DNA of 64,000 nt from Bog-756 sp963828385 (GTDB lineage: Bacteria; Actinomycetota; Acidimicrobiia; Acidimicrobiales; RAAP-2). Each line of letters opens with the position of its first letter. Positions within the stretch are counted from its first letter, which is position 1. The stretch is from positions 225,540-289,539 of the forward strand of contig CAWHEF010000001.1 in assembly GCA_963828385.1 (NCBI GenBank). The letters run 5' to 3'. This document shows, piece after piece, positions 45,123 through 55,137 of this stretch. A program made the position numbers and the translations under genes. Below the pieces are notes generated by a model, which made no database searches, was not told where the DNA came from, and saw only the letters and a list, made by a program, of their open reading frames with translations.

Positions 45123-46104
45123 ATGACCACCGACACGACGACGAGCGGGGCCCCTCCCGAGCAGGGGGGATCGGCACGACCTGCGCCGGGGGTGGGCGAG
45201 TCCTCCCCCGTCCTCGACGACGCCTACGAGCGGCTGGCGTCCGCCGGCTTCGAGCTGCCCAACGGGTTCGTGAACCATGCCGTCATGGCGTGCGAGGCCC
45301 TGGCCGCGCTGGACCTGACCGACGACGTCGAGGGGTGGTCCTTGCGGGCGGCGCAGACGCCCACCGAGGGGGTCGCCCCCGAGCGGTCGGCCCGGTTCGA
45401 CTGGCGGGACTCGCTGGGCGACTTCGGGCGCCTCGGTGAATGGCTCGGGTACTTCGGGGCGCTGGTGGAATCCGAGGGGCCCGACGCGGTCGTCGCCACA
45501 TGGGTCCCGCGGTTGATGCCCGCCCTCTCCACCGCACTGTTCCACGGGGCGATTCGCACGGCGCACGCCGTGCGGGCAGTCGATGCCGACAGACACCGTC
45601 TCCCGCCGCTCGGAGCTGGCCCGCTCCCTTGCCTACTGGGCGGCGCGGTACCGGCCGGGTGCGCCGGTGCGGGGTGCCGTGGGCCCGGAGGTCCAACAGG
45701 TGCCGGGGGAGGAGACCGTCCGGGAGGCGGTGGTGACCGTCGCTGCCGAGGCCACCCGCCGCTACCTGGCGGTCCCGTCGATCGTGAACCTCCATGGCGT
45801 GACCGGCACCATGGCCGTCGAGCTCTTCCTCGACCACCTCTCGGCGGAGGACGCCGAGGAGGCCCTGGCCCGGGTGGCCGCCGAGTACCGGGAGCTAGGG
45901 GAGGCAGCCAGGGACGAGGTCGACGGCGCCGCCGTCGACGTGGCTTCCCTGCCCGACGGTGGGGTGAGCCGGGAGCTCGCCGTGTCCGCCGCCGAAAGCC
46001 GCGACCCCCACCAGGTGAAGCTGGTCGAGGCGTGTCGGCGCGGCGTGGTCGCCTCCGGCGATCCGGCCTTCCTCGCTGCGGCGAGGACCGTCACCGGGTG
46101 GTGA
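45123..46104 (+). CDS. Questin oxidase-family (DUF4243) protein, one frameshift near 45585
   Basis: First part: FELPNGFVNHAVMACEALAA, WVPRLMPALSTALFHGAIRT, AHAVRAVDA. The second, one base out of frame from about 45585, continues DTVSRRSELARSLAYWAARY, YLAVPSIVNLHGVTGTMAVE, PHQVKLVEACRRG and stops at 46104. The NHA-x-M-x-CEAL and LFHGAIRTAHAVRA motifs identify the questin oxidase/Baeyer-Villiger-like family acting on polyketide-type or quinonoid substrates. Repaired ~326 aa, cofactor unclear. A SoxR-like promoter precedes it, consistent with a redox-cycling signal. Confidence 0.7.
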
Positions 46105-46154
46105 AGGCGGCCTCGTAACCCTGACCGCCGGTGACCATCAGGATCACGTCGGGT

Positions 46155-47381
46155 TCAGGTCGCCACGAACACGTTCGTGTTCACGTTGATGAAGAGGTTC
46201 GTGTCGGTCCCGCTGGCCGTCACCGCCGGGAGCATCCAGATGCCGTAGGTGTTGTTGGCGATCAGGTTGCGCGCGATGGTGATGGAGAGTGGTGCGACGG
46301 CGGCGACGATGACACCCGTGGTCGACGGGTCCACCGTCGGATAGAAGTCAGGGTCGCCGTCGACGTTGTTCGTCCCGATGAAGTTGTACTCGATGTCGTT
46401 GCCGTTGACGTCCTGTCCCGGAGCGTGGCTGTGAACGGTCACCCCGGCGAGCCCGTTGCCCCAGATGCGGTTGGCCTGGATCTGGTTGTCGTAGACAGCG
46501 CCACCGGGTAGAGGGGTGGCGAGCAGCACGCCCGCTCCCTGCCCGGCGACACCATTGCCCGAGACGGCGTTGAACAGGATCCGATTGTCGAACACGCCGC
46601 CGGCGGAGGGCTGCGGCGAGCCGTTGACGAAGGCGTTCGGATTGTGACCGGCGATGGTGATCCCGCAGTCCAGGGTGTTGTTCGACACCGTGTTGAAGAT
46701 GACGACGTTACCGTCGGTCGGACCGTACTCATCGGTGAGGAGCACGCCTCCGCTGTTGTCGCTGACGTGGTTGGCCACCACCGACGAGTTGTCCGCCACC
46801 ATGAGATGGATGCCTTCGCCGCAGTCACCGGGCGCCTGGGAGGAGCCGTTGCACTCCTGGTACGGCGACGACGACTCCGGAGCACCGGTGGGATTGCCCT
46901 GGTCGTTGTGGACCACGGTGTTGCCGCTGACCGTCACGTCGGTGACGGGGGCGCCCGGCGTGCCCTGGACGAGGATCCCCTCACCGATCGCGTTCTCGAC
47001 GGTCAGGTTCTTCACAGAGCTGTGTGAGCTGAGCACCTGCACGCCGTTGTTCAGTCCGGTGGCGTCGATCGTCGCATTTCCCCAGCCCACGATCGAGAGG
47101 GGCTTGGCGGGCGGGATCACGACGTCCTCGGCGTAGGTGCCCGAGCAGACGACGATGGTTGCTCCGGGCGACGCCGCTGCGACGGCCGAACCGATGGTCG
47201 GGTAGCTGCCGGAGCGGCAACCTACAGTCAGGATCGACGACTGGGGCGGCCCCGGCTGACCGTGCGAGCCCCACCCGCCGGAGTCGGCCCCCGCCGCACC
47301 TGCGGCGATCCCCACCGTCCCTGCGACGAGCGCCGCCGCCCCGAACGCAACGGCTACCGCCGAACCGAATTTGGACGTCAT
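46155..47381 (-). CDS. Secreted right-handed parallel beta-helix protein
   Basis: 408 aa from ATG 47381, ribosome site GGGGGGAATC. Signal peptide: KFGSAVAVAFGAAALVAGTV then GIAAGAAGADS. The body starts YPTIGSAVAAASPGATIVVC, SGTYAEDV and continues as short repeats such as NLTVENAIGEGILVQG, VSGNTVVHND, NHVSDNSGGVLLTDEYG, NTVSNNTLDCGITIAGHN, NRILFNAVSGNG. This is the NosD/pectate-lyase-like fold used for polysaccharide lyases and surface proteins; catalytic residues cannot be assigned. Likely extracellular. Confidence 0.85.
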   Translation of the reverse strand: MTSKFGSAVAVAFGAAALVAGTVGIAAGAAGADSGGWGSHGQPGPPQSSILTVGCRSGSYPTIGSAVAAASPGATIVVCSGTYAEDVVIPPAKPLSIVGWGNATIDATGLNNGVQVLSSHSSVKNLTVENAIGEGILVQGTPGAPVTDVTVSGNTVVHNDQGNPTGAPESSSPYQECNGSSQAPGDCGEGIHLMVADNSSVVANHVSDNSGGVLLTDEYGPTDGNVVIFNTVSNNTLDCGITIAGHNPNAFVNGSPQPSAGGVFDNRILFNAVSGNGVAGQGAGVLLATPLPGGAVYDNQIQANRIWGNGLAGVTVHSHAPGQDVNGNDIEYNFIGTNNVDGDPDFYPTVDPSTTGVIVAAVAPLSITIARNLIANNTYGIWMLPAVTASGTDTNLFINVNTNVFVAT

Positions 47382-47631
47382 GATTCCCCCCAATTTGACG
47401 ACCTCGTGGGCCATCTGTCTGTATTCCGCCGAACGGGGAGGGAACCTAGCCGGGATCTCAAGAGCCGGCAATTGCTGCCGGCGGCGGGAGACTTGACCGG
47501 GGTGACGGCGAGGCGGCCGGACCTCGTCCCCGGGATCGGGCGCGATGTAGGAGACTCATGCCGGCGCCGTCGCGAACCGGCTTGGGCGGCCGGGTAATCC
47601 AGCAAATCCTTCGAACCGGGGGAGCGACTCG

Positions 47632-48600
47632 GTGAGAGCAGCGGTGTACTACGAGACAGGCGGTCCCGAGGTGTTCCGCTACGAGGAGGTGCCTGACCCC
47701 CAGCCGGGCGGACAGGACGTGTTGATCCGCGTCGAAGCCGTGAGCGTCGAAGGCGGCGACACCCTCAACCGGCAGGGGGGCGCTTTGGCGCAAGCACCCC
47801 ACATCGTCGGCTACCAATGTGCCGGGACCGTCTTGTCGGTCGGCCACCTGGTGTCGGGGATCGCCACCGGGGACCGTGTGGTGACGTTAGGACTCGACGG
47901 CTCCCACGCCGAGCTGAGGGCGGCCGGTCAGTCGTTCTGCTGGGCGATCCCCGAGGGGCTGTCGACCGAGGAGGCCGCGTGCGTACCGACCGCGTTCGGC
48001 ACGGCTAGCGATTGCCTCTTCGAGTTCGGAAGGCTCCGGGCCGATGAGACGGTCCTCATCCACGCCGGGGCCAGTGGTGTGGGCATCGCCGCCGTCCAGC
48101 TGGCGAAGCGGGCCGGAGCCGAGGTCCTCGCCACCGCATCGAGTGACGATCGTCTCGATCGTCTCCACCAATACGGGCTCGACCACGGGATCAACTACGT
48201 GTCGGTCAACTTCAGCGACGCAGTCCGTACGCTGACCGAAGGCAGGGGTGCCGACGTGATCATGGACTCCGTCGGGGGATCCACACTGCAGGAGAGCCTG
48301 CACTGTCTCGCATACCGGGGTCGGTGCGTGACCTTCGGCAATGCGGGACGCGAGGAATCGTCCCGACTGGACATCTCGAGCCTGCACGAGAACAACCAAT
48401 CCCTGATCGGCTACTTCCTCGGGGCCGAGCTCTTCCTCACGCCTCGGCCCCATGCCGTCATCGCCGCCCTCCTCGACGAGATTGCGGCCGGCGACCTCGA
48501 CGTGGTGATCGACAAGCGGGTCTCGTTGGCCGACGCCGGCGAAGCCCACGCCTACATCGAGAGCCGCCAAGCGTTCGGCCGGGTTGTGCTGACTCCGTGA
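47632..48600 (+). CDS. MDR-family NADPH:quinone oxidoreductase/alcohol dehydrogenase-like
   Basis: 322 aa from GTG 47632 (GGGGGAGCG upstream). Zinc-free MDR: N-terminal GroES-like domain (AVYYETGGPEVFRYEEVP, PHIVGYQCAGTVLSVGHLVS, GDRVVTLG) and a Rossmann domain (VLIHAGASGVGIAAVQLAKR, GAEVLATASSDDRL, VIMDSVGGSTL). No structural zinc Cys cluster. Reduces quinones or enones with NADPH. Followed 94 bp later by the GH78 gene. Confidence 0.9.
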   Translation: MRAAVYYETGGPEVFRYEEVPDPQPGGQDVLIRVEAVSVEGGDTLNRQGGALAQAPHIVGYQCAGTVLSVGHLVSGIATGDRVVTLGLDGSHAELRAAGQSFCWAIPEGLSTEEAACVPTAFGTASDCLFEFGRLRADETVLIHAGASGVGIAAVQLAKRAGAEVLATASSDDRLDRLHQYGLDHGINYVSVNFSDAVRTLTEGRGADVIMDSVGGSTLQESLHCLAYRGRCVTFGNAGREESSRLDISSLHENNQSLIGYFLGAELFLTPRPHAVIAALLDEIAAGDLDVVIDKRVSLADAGEAHAYIESRQAFGRVVLTP

Positions 48601-48694
48601 AAGGGTCGTGACGGCCCGATGGACGGCGGACGACGTCGGAGCTGATCACGAAAGCAGCAGCGGCATATGAGAGATATATGAAAGGAGACAGGAG

Positions 48695-51497
48695 ATGAGG
48701 AGCGATTTCGCGCGTTGACCGCCGGACCTTTCTGGTCCATGGCCTGAAGGCAGGCGCCGCCGTCGCAGTCACCGGTGCTGTCGCCGATGTTGCCGCCGGT
48801 GCATCGACTTGTCCGGCAGATGTCACCGGTGATGCCGGAGCCGCTGTTCTGCGAGGGGGGCCCGGCCCACCGGTCGCACTGACCACGAACGGCGTCGTCA
48901 CCGCCGTCGGCGTCGATCCCGACGACATCCAGTTCGCCTGGCACGTCAGCGATCGACGACGTGGCGCCGTCCAGGGTGCGTACCGACTGGTGGTCGGCGA
49001 GGCGACAGGATCGGCCCCGCCACTCTGGGACTCGGGGCCCGTGACCTCGGGCCGGCAGGCGTTCGTCCACTACGGCGGCCCACCCCTCGCCGGTGACACC
49101 CGCTACACCTGGACGGTACGGACCGCCGACCGGGTCGGCACCTGGAGCGGTCCGAGCTCCGCCGCCGTGTTCACCACCGGCTTGCGCGCCACCGACTGGA
49201 GAGCGTCGTGGATCCGGCCCGGCCCCGCCGACCCCGGTCTCGAGCAGTACACCTACCTGCGCACGACACGAGGGCTGCCCGCAGGAAAGATCGCCTTCGC
49301 CATTGCGTACGTGGCCGCAGCCCACAAGTACCAGCTGTGGGTCAACGGCACCAGGCTCGACACCGGCCCGAGCTTCTGCTTTCCCGACGAGCAGTACTAC
49401 CAGGCCACCGACGTGACGGGCGCCCTTCTGCCCGGTCGGGAGAACGCGGTCGGGATCCTGCACCACTGGTACGGGCCGGGCCGGGGCCGTCCGGCCTCGG
49501 TGCCGGGGCTCCTCGTCGAGTTGACGGTGCACTACGCCGACGGCAGGGTCGTCACCGTCGGATCGGGTGGTGACTGGCGCTCCCGTCGGGCGGCCTGGCT
49601 CCCTGCTCCGCAGCGCAACAACGACGGCGGCGACTTCGTCGAATGGATCGACGGGCGGAGGATCCCCACGGGTTGGTCCGAGGCCTCCTTCGACGACCGC
49701 GGGTGGGCACCCGCCACCGTGCTCGGGAACGTGCCGACCGAGCCGTTCACCCAGCTGTTCGCCCAGCGCACCCGGATCACCGAGCGCGCCGTGCCGCCCG
49801 AGTCCCTTCGGGTGCTGCCCACCGGGTCCGTGGTCGTCGACTTCGGCCGGGTCTACGCCGGCCGGCCTGTCGTGACCTTCCACCGGGGCGTCGACGGGCA
49901 CGCCGTCCCCATGCACGTGGGCTACACCCTCGACCCCGACGGATCGGCCTCGACCACGCACAACACCCAGGCCACCGACTTGTCCTACTCGTACACCCAG
50001 CGGGACGGGGTCCAGACCTTCGATCCCTTCGGATATCTCGGGTTCCGCTACCTGCAGATCGATGATCCCGGTGAGCGGCTGGACAAAAGCCAGATCACGC
50101 TCATGGCCCGCCACGCCGCGCTGCCCGACGGACCCCCGGCGACGTTTCGCTCCTCGAGCCCCGTGCTCGACGCGGTGTGGGGGCTCTGTGCCCGTTCGGG
50201 GCTCTACACCTCCCAGGAGCAGTTCGTCGACACGCCGACCCGGGAGAAGGGACAGTTCGCCTGGGACGCCACCAACGAGTCGCTGACGGTCATGCGGGCC
50301 TTCGGTGAGCAGAACTTGAGCTGGCAGGGGCTCCGCGACACGGCCCGGGGGCAGGCCCGCTACTGGCCGACCAGCGGCCAGGTGAACGAGATCTACCCGA
50401 ACGACGACGGGGCCCAGGACTACCCCATGTTCACCGCCCTCTACCCCGAGTGGGTCTGGCGCTACTACCTCTCGACCACGGATGCCACGACCGTGGCGGG
50501 CCTCCTCCCCGTCCTCTCCCGGCTGTCGGACTACCTCGTCGGCACGGAGGACCCCTCCACCGGGCTCATGTCGAACCTGCCCCGGTCGACCAATGGGGAC
50601 AGCCAGTACGGATACGACTACGAAACCGTGGCCGACACCACCGTCAACGTGCTCGGCGCCAACGCCTTCACCCGCATCGGCCAGGTGGCCGCGCTGGCCG
50701 GTAACGGCTCGCTCTCGGCCCTCCAATCCCAGCGGGCCACCGCCCTCGCTGACGCCGTGAACGCCCATCTGGTCCTTCCTTCCGGGCTCTACTCGGACGG
50801 ACTACGTGCCGGCGGGGACGCGAGCCCGGTCTCGTCGCAGCTGGCGAACGTCGCCGCCCTCGCCTACGGGGTGGTCCCGGTCGAGCGGGTTCCCGCCGTG
50901 GCCCGCTACGTGGCGTCGCTCGACATCTCGGTGGAGCCGGACCACGGGATGGAGCTGCTCCGTGCGCTCCATCTCGGGGGTCGGGACGCAGACGTGGTGC
51001 GGCTGCTGACCGACTCCTCTATCCCGGGCTGGGCCGCCATCTTGAAGGCGGGCGGAACCTTCACCTGGGAGACCTGGACGCCGAGCGACCTGATCGGCGA
51101 TTCCATGTCGCACGGATGGGGCTCCTCTGCGCTCGTCGCCATCCAGGAAGCGCTGCTCGGTGCCGTTCCCCTCCCGTCCCCCGCATCCGGGCCCTCGACG
51201 TTGGTGTCCGTCACACCCTTCGCCGATGGGCTCGAGCAGGCGGCGGGCACGTTTCCGACGGCGGCGGGGGAGATCGCGCTCTCCTGGTTCAGCCGGCGCG
51301 GGGACAAGGGGCTCTCGATCACGGTTCCTCCCAATGCCGGGGCCCGGTGCACGTTCGCCGGCACCCGCCGGTCGGCGATCACCGAATCCGGGGTGCCGGT
51401 GGACCACGTCCCCGGTGTCGTGGTCAGCACCACCGCCGGCGGGGTGGTGGTGGATGTCGGAGCCGGAAGCTACCGGTTCGCTCTCGACTCGGGGTGA
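48695..51497 (+). CDS. Secreted alpha-L-rhamnosidase-like (GH78) enzyme with Tat signal; frameshift near 48712
   Basis: ATG 48695 has a strong ribosome site (AAAGGAGACAGGAG) but runs into TGA after seven codons; one base out of frame continues VDRRTFLVHGLKAGAAVAVT, a twin-arginine signal (RRTFL), followed by ASTCPADVTG and the mature protein. Downstream start GTG 48990 would lose the signal. Domains: Ig-like (about 45-140, VALTTNGVVTAVGVDPDDIQ), carbohydrate-binding (ASWIRPGPADPG ...), and the GH78 (alpha/alpha)6 catalytic barrel with VDTPTREKGQFAWDATNESL (general-acid region), LSWQGLRDTARGQARYWP, GAQDYPMFTALYPEWVWRYY. About 930 aa repaired. It should release rhamnose or a similar 6-deoxy sugar. 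Confidence 0.8.
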
Positions 51498-51541
51498 CGG
51501 TACGGCAGCAACGCAGCCGGACCCGGCGAGAGTGGTGGCGG

Positions 51542-52841
51542 TCAACCTCCGAGTGAGAGCTCCCGGACGACGTTCGCTCCTCGATCGCTGAAGATCAAGC
51601 GGCCGTCACCGGTCAGTGCCAGGCCGTCCGGATCGTTCATCGCCGTCCGGACCCAGGTCGTGTCCTGGCGCAGGTTCCCCGTGAGCTGGGCGCCGGCGAC
51701 GGTGGCGAGCACGCCGGCCGCCAACGTGGTGCCGTACAGGTGGGTCGTGGCGTCGGTGACCAACCGGATGACGTGCATGGCTCCATCGGCGACGTAGAGC
51801 GAACCGTCGGCTCCGACGGCGATCGCCGAAGGGAAATTGAGCTCGGCGGTGGGACCGGTGGCGGGGAGGCCGTCGTTCAGATAGGGACCGTAGGATCCCT
51901 CGCCGGCCACCGTCCCGAGCTGGTCGACGCCGAGCGCGATCCCGTAGGAGGTGCCCGAGCTCGTCGCCAGCTCCCGGATGGTGCGGTTGCCCTGGTCGGC
52001 GATGAACACGTCATCCCCGGGACCCACCGCCAGGGCGCCGGGGTCCCACAGCTCCGCTTGTGACGCCGGACCACCATCTCCGGCCGAGCCGCAGATCCCG
52101 TTACCGGCCACCGTGTAGATGTCCCCGGCATGCAGGGCCAGGCCATAGCGGTTGCCGTCTCGGGCGGCAACGAGTCGGAGCCTGCAGTTGGCCGTGTCGG
52201 CGATCAGGACGTCCCCGCTGCTGTCGACAGCCACGCCGGTCGGATCGTCGAGCTCGGAGGAGGTGGCATCGTGCCCGTCGCCGTTGAACCCGGGCACACC
52301 GGTTCCGGCGATCGGGGTCAAAGCCCCGGCCCTCACCCGCTTGCCGAGTCCACCGGAGCTCTGGGCAGCGAGCTCGTCGACACGGGCCGCTGATCCGAAC
52401 GAGACGACGAGGTCGCCGTTGCGGTCCACGGCCAGCGCCGTCGGGGCCAGGTCCTGTGCGGATCGCCCGCAGGGACCGCCGACGAGGGTGACGATGTCGC
52501 CGGCCCGGACCGGACGGCCGAACGACATGCCGGTCACGGCCGGCACCTCACGCACCCGGCAGTTGCCGGCGTCGGCGATGAAGAGGTCGCCGCGTGGATC
52601 GAAAGCGATCCCGGCGGGCGCATCGAGCCGAGCGTCGACAGCGGTGGCGCCGTCGCCGCTGTATCCCGCAGACCCGGTGCCCGCCACCTTCTCGACGCCG
52701 GCCGTCGTGACGAAGCCGGCACCGCTCGCCACTGGGGAGGCACCCGCCACCGCGTCTCGACCGGTCCCCACCAGGGGCCCGGCGGCGAGGACCGCCACCG
52801 TGACGATGGCCGGCGAGGACCGTAGATCGGCGTCGGGTCAC
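51542..52841 (-). CDS. Secreted NHL-repeat beta-propeller protein
   Basis: About 430 aa. The signal peptide needs GTG 52841 (MTRRRSTVLAG, ribosome site GGGGGAG) and a one-base frame change near 52818 to VTVAVLAAGPLVG; the intact frame starts at GTG 52798. The mature chain has five or six NHL-type blades with repeated GYSGDG, APAGIAFDPRGDLFIADAGN, DDPTGVAVDSSGDVLIADTA, WDPGALAVGPGDDVFIADQG and FPSAIAVGADGSLYVADGAM. Such propellers bind proteins or carbohydrates outside the cell. It follows the GH78 gene tail-to-tail. Confidence 0.85.
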
Positions 52842-52971
52842 GGCTCCCCCAAGACGTCCCACCGGCGTTGAGCGGTGCTTGTCGTCCGGTCGCACCTTCC
52901 CAGCATGCAACAGAGCGGCGCGCGTCGGCTCGCTCTCACCGGCGGAGTTGCCCGCTCCCGGTCCCAGCGTT

Positions 52972-53490
52972 TCAGGTGGGCACGTCCGGGATCTCGGCGC
53001 CTGAGGGCACGCCGGCGGCGACATAGGCGTCGTAGCGGGACTGCCAGACCATGGGACTCTCGGTGTGAGGGCCGTCTGCGCCCTCGCCGCCGAGATGCTT
53101 GTCCAACTCGCCGAGGCACACATCCCAACCGGCGGCGTTGCGCGCCGCCGCGTCGCGACTGTCGAGCGCGTTGGTGAGCGTGAAGCGGCACCCCCCGTCG
53201 TCGAGCGGTTCGAGGTCGAAGCGCACCTCGTCATCACCCCAGGTGAAGGCCAGATGGCGGGGAGGTTCGCAGACGAGGACCTGTCCGCCATGATCGTCGG
53301 TATGGGGGTCGCCGCTGAAGGTGACGACCCCGCCTACACGAAGGTCGATTTCGACCTTCGACGGGAACCAATGGTCGAGACCCTTCGGCGTCGTGACCGC
53401 GGTCCAGACCCGCTCGATCGGGTGCTCGTACGTGCGGACGAAGCGCACAGCCGGCCGGCCGTCGAGTTCGAAGTAGGTGCCGTAATCCAT
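52972..53490 (-). CDS. SRPBCC/AHSA1-type ligand-binding protein
   Basis: 172 aa from ATG 53490, which overlaps the stop of the ArsR gene by one base (TGATG). SRPBCC marks: VRFVRTYEHPIERVWTAVTT, PKGLDHWFPSKVEIDLRVGG, RHLAFTWGDDEVRFDLEPLD, CRFTLTNALD. Members bind hydrophobic small molecules or activate Hsp90-like partners; in ArsR-coupled pairs they are often ligand sensors or detoxifiers. Confidence 0.9.
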   Translation of the reverse strand: MDYGTYFELDGRPAVRFVRTYEHPIERVWTAVTTPKGLDHWFPSKVEIDLRVGGVVTFSGDPHTDDHGGQVLVCEPPRHLAFTWGDDEVRFDLEPLDDGGCRFTLTNALDSRDAAARNAAGWDVCLGELDKHLGGEGADGPHTESPMVWQSRYDAYVAAGVPSGAEIPDVPT

Positions 53491-53810
53491 CAAATCGCTC
53501 CTTCATCCGTCTCGTCGAGGTACGTTCCGAGGCTGTCGAGCCGGTCGCTCCACAGCTGCCGGTAGGGGGCAAGCCACTCGTCCAGCTCCATGAGCGGCGC
53601 CGGATCGATCGAGTAGATGCGCCGCTGTGCCACCCCGGTGACCCGCACCAGACCAGCGTCCCGGAGGACCTTCAGGTGCTTCGAAGCCGTCGGTTGGGTC
53701 ACGCCGAGGGCGTCGACCAGCTCGCCGACGGCGAGGGGACGCTCGCGCAGCAGGTCGAGGACCGCACGTCGTTTCGACTCCCTGAGCGCCGGCCAGATCG
53801 CCACGGTCAC
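53490..53810 (-). CDS. ArsR-family transcriptional regulator
   Basis: ~106 aa from GTG 53810 (GTG 53804 is an alternative). Winged helix: IWPALRESKRRAVLDLLRER, LAVGELVDALGVTQPTASKH, LKVLRDAGLVRVTGVAQRRI, then PLMELDEWLAPYRQLW. There is no metal-binding Cys cluster, so it belongs to the non-metal ArsR/SRPBCC-paired group. Divergent from the VOC gene with ~55 bp between, and co-translated with the SRPBCC protein. Confidence 0.9.
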   Translation of the reverse strand: MTVAIWPALRESKRRAVLDLLRERPLAVGELVDALGVTQPTASKHLKVLRDAGLVRVTGVAQRRIYSIDPAPLMELDEWLAPYRQLWSDRLDSLGTYLDETDEGAI

Positions 53811-53864
53811 GGGGACAACATACTGCCACTGGAATATACCTGTCAACGCATGTACAGTACTCGC

Positions 53865-54260
53865 ATGGCGCTGACGCCGTTCCTCATGTTCACCGGCCGG
53901 GCCGAGGAGGCCATGCGGTTCTATGTCTCGGTGTTCCCCGACGCCGAGGTCGTCGACCTCGAGCGCTACGGGCCCGACGACGCCGGTGCCGAGGGCAACG
54001 TGAGGCGGGCCACCTTCCAGATCGCCGGACAGTCGTTCCTTTGCATCGACAGTCCGGCCGTGCACGATTTCGGCTTCACTCCGTCCGTGTCGTTCTTCCT
54101 CGACTGCCCGAGCGAAGGCGATCTCGACGCGCTCTTCGACCGGCTGTCCGAGGGCGGCAGCGTGTTGATGCCGGCCGGCGAGTACCCCTTCGCCCGTCGG
54201 TTCGCCTGGCTGAACGATCGCTTCGGCGTCTCCTGGCAGCTCAACGTGGCACGTGTGTAG
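53865..54260 (+). CDS. VOC-family (PhnB-like) protein
   Basis: 131 aa from ATG 53865 (ATG 53850 also possible). PhnB/3-demethylubiquinone-methyltransferase-like motif: LTPFLMFTGRAEEAMRFYVS, VFPDAEVVDLERYGP, FTPSVSFFLDCPSEGDLDAL, RFAWLNDRFGVSWQLNVARV. Metal ligands of enzymatic VOC proteins are partly replaced, so it may be a binding protein. Divergent from arsR, probably sharing a regulatory region; ArsR control is inferred. Confidence 0.87.
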   Translation: MALTPFLMFTGRAEEAMRFYVSVFPDAEVVDLERYGPDDAGAEGNVRRATFQIAGQSFLCIDSPAVHDFGFTPSVSFFLDCPSEGDLDALFDRLSEGGSVLMPAGEYPFARRFAWLNDRFGVSWQLNVARV

Positions 54261-54325
54261 AACAGGACAAAGACCCGTGAGGAGCAGGGCAAACATCCGC
54301 CGACTCAGGGCTAGCATCCTCGAAC

Positions 54326-54682
54326 GTGGCCAAATACGGCGCTCGGTTCTTCTTTGACGCCGGTTCCGGTCGGTGTCTCTGGGCGAACAGCGACGTGACC
54401 CGAACGGCCTTCGACTACGACGTCGACATCGGCGAGCTGAATATCTCGAACGACGCGAAGGCCCTTGCGGATCAGGTCATGCGTTGGTACGACACGTCGC
54501 TCAACTGGAGTTCGCCCGCTGATCCGCTACCGGAGCCCTGGACGATGGAGGAGAAGCGGCATTTCGACGACACGGCCAGGCGGCTCTTGGCCGTACTTCG
54601 AACTGAGCTCGGCGAGGATTGGGAAATCATCGACGAATTTCAGGGGATTGGCAGACCCCTCGGGTTGAAGAACACCGCCTGA
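54326..54682 (+). CDS. Hypothetical cytosolic protein
   Basis: 118 aa from GTG 54326. Sequence features: ARFFFDAGSGRCLWANSDVT, FDYDVDIGELNISNDAKALA, DTSLNWSSPADPLPEPWTME, DDTARRLLAVLRTELGEDWE, FQGIGRPL. A FDxGSGxCLW start and a conserved W-rich middle suggest a small uncharacterised enzyme-like domain found as an isolated protein; no catalytic motif known. Composition is slightly less GC-rich than neighbours. Confidence 0.7.
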   Translation: MAKYGARFFFDAGSGRCLWANSDVTRTAFDYDVDIGELNISNDAKALADQVMRWYDTSLNWSSPADPLPEPWTMEEKRHFDDTARRLLAVLRTELGEDWEIIDEFQGIGRPLGLKNTA

Positions 54683-55137
54683 CCCGGGTGGTCGTCAGTC
54701 GGCGAACAAGGTGCGGGGGCGGATTCCCAGCGGGTTGGAGGGCGTAAGGGTTACGGGCGGCCGGAGCGTGCTGGCGCGGCCACCGTACGCCGGGCGCGGC
54801 GGCCGGAGTACTGCTCGCCGGGTAGCTCCGGTGTGCGGACGGGTCCCTCTTCCGGGTGTGGGAACTGATCGCCCAGGCCCGCAGCCAGTCCACGTCCAAG
54901 GTGGCCAGACGTAGATCAGGGCGAGGCCCAACCGAGAGGCGACGCAGAGGGCGCTAGGGGGCGGGTGGCCTGAGGCAGTGGGCGAGGCGACCCTTATGGG
55001 GAAGCATGCACCGCCCGATCAGAGGACTCGTACTCACAGAGCGTAGTGGACTGATCACTTACAGTTGCAGATGACCTCACAACTTGGTAGCACTACCGGG
55101 AGCGGTCGTGCGGGCGTGCATGCAAGGGAGGGGCCTC
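54683..55137. other. Intergenic region, no gene seen
   Basis: 455 bp. Frames are short with random-looking composition. The AGGGAGGGGCC ribosome site of the next gene lies at its right edge; the promoter cannot be placed with confidence. Confidence 0.45.

Noticed and set aside
48552..50768. 738-codon minus-strand frame
   Set aside because: Antisense of the GH78 gene; Gly/Arg/Val-rich shadow.
51998..52060. Secondary-structure-based riboswitch near the NHL gene
   Set aside because: GC-rich hairpins are expected everywhere at this composition; no conserved riboswitch core seen.
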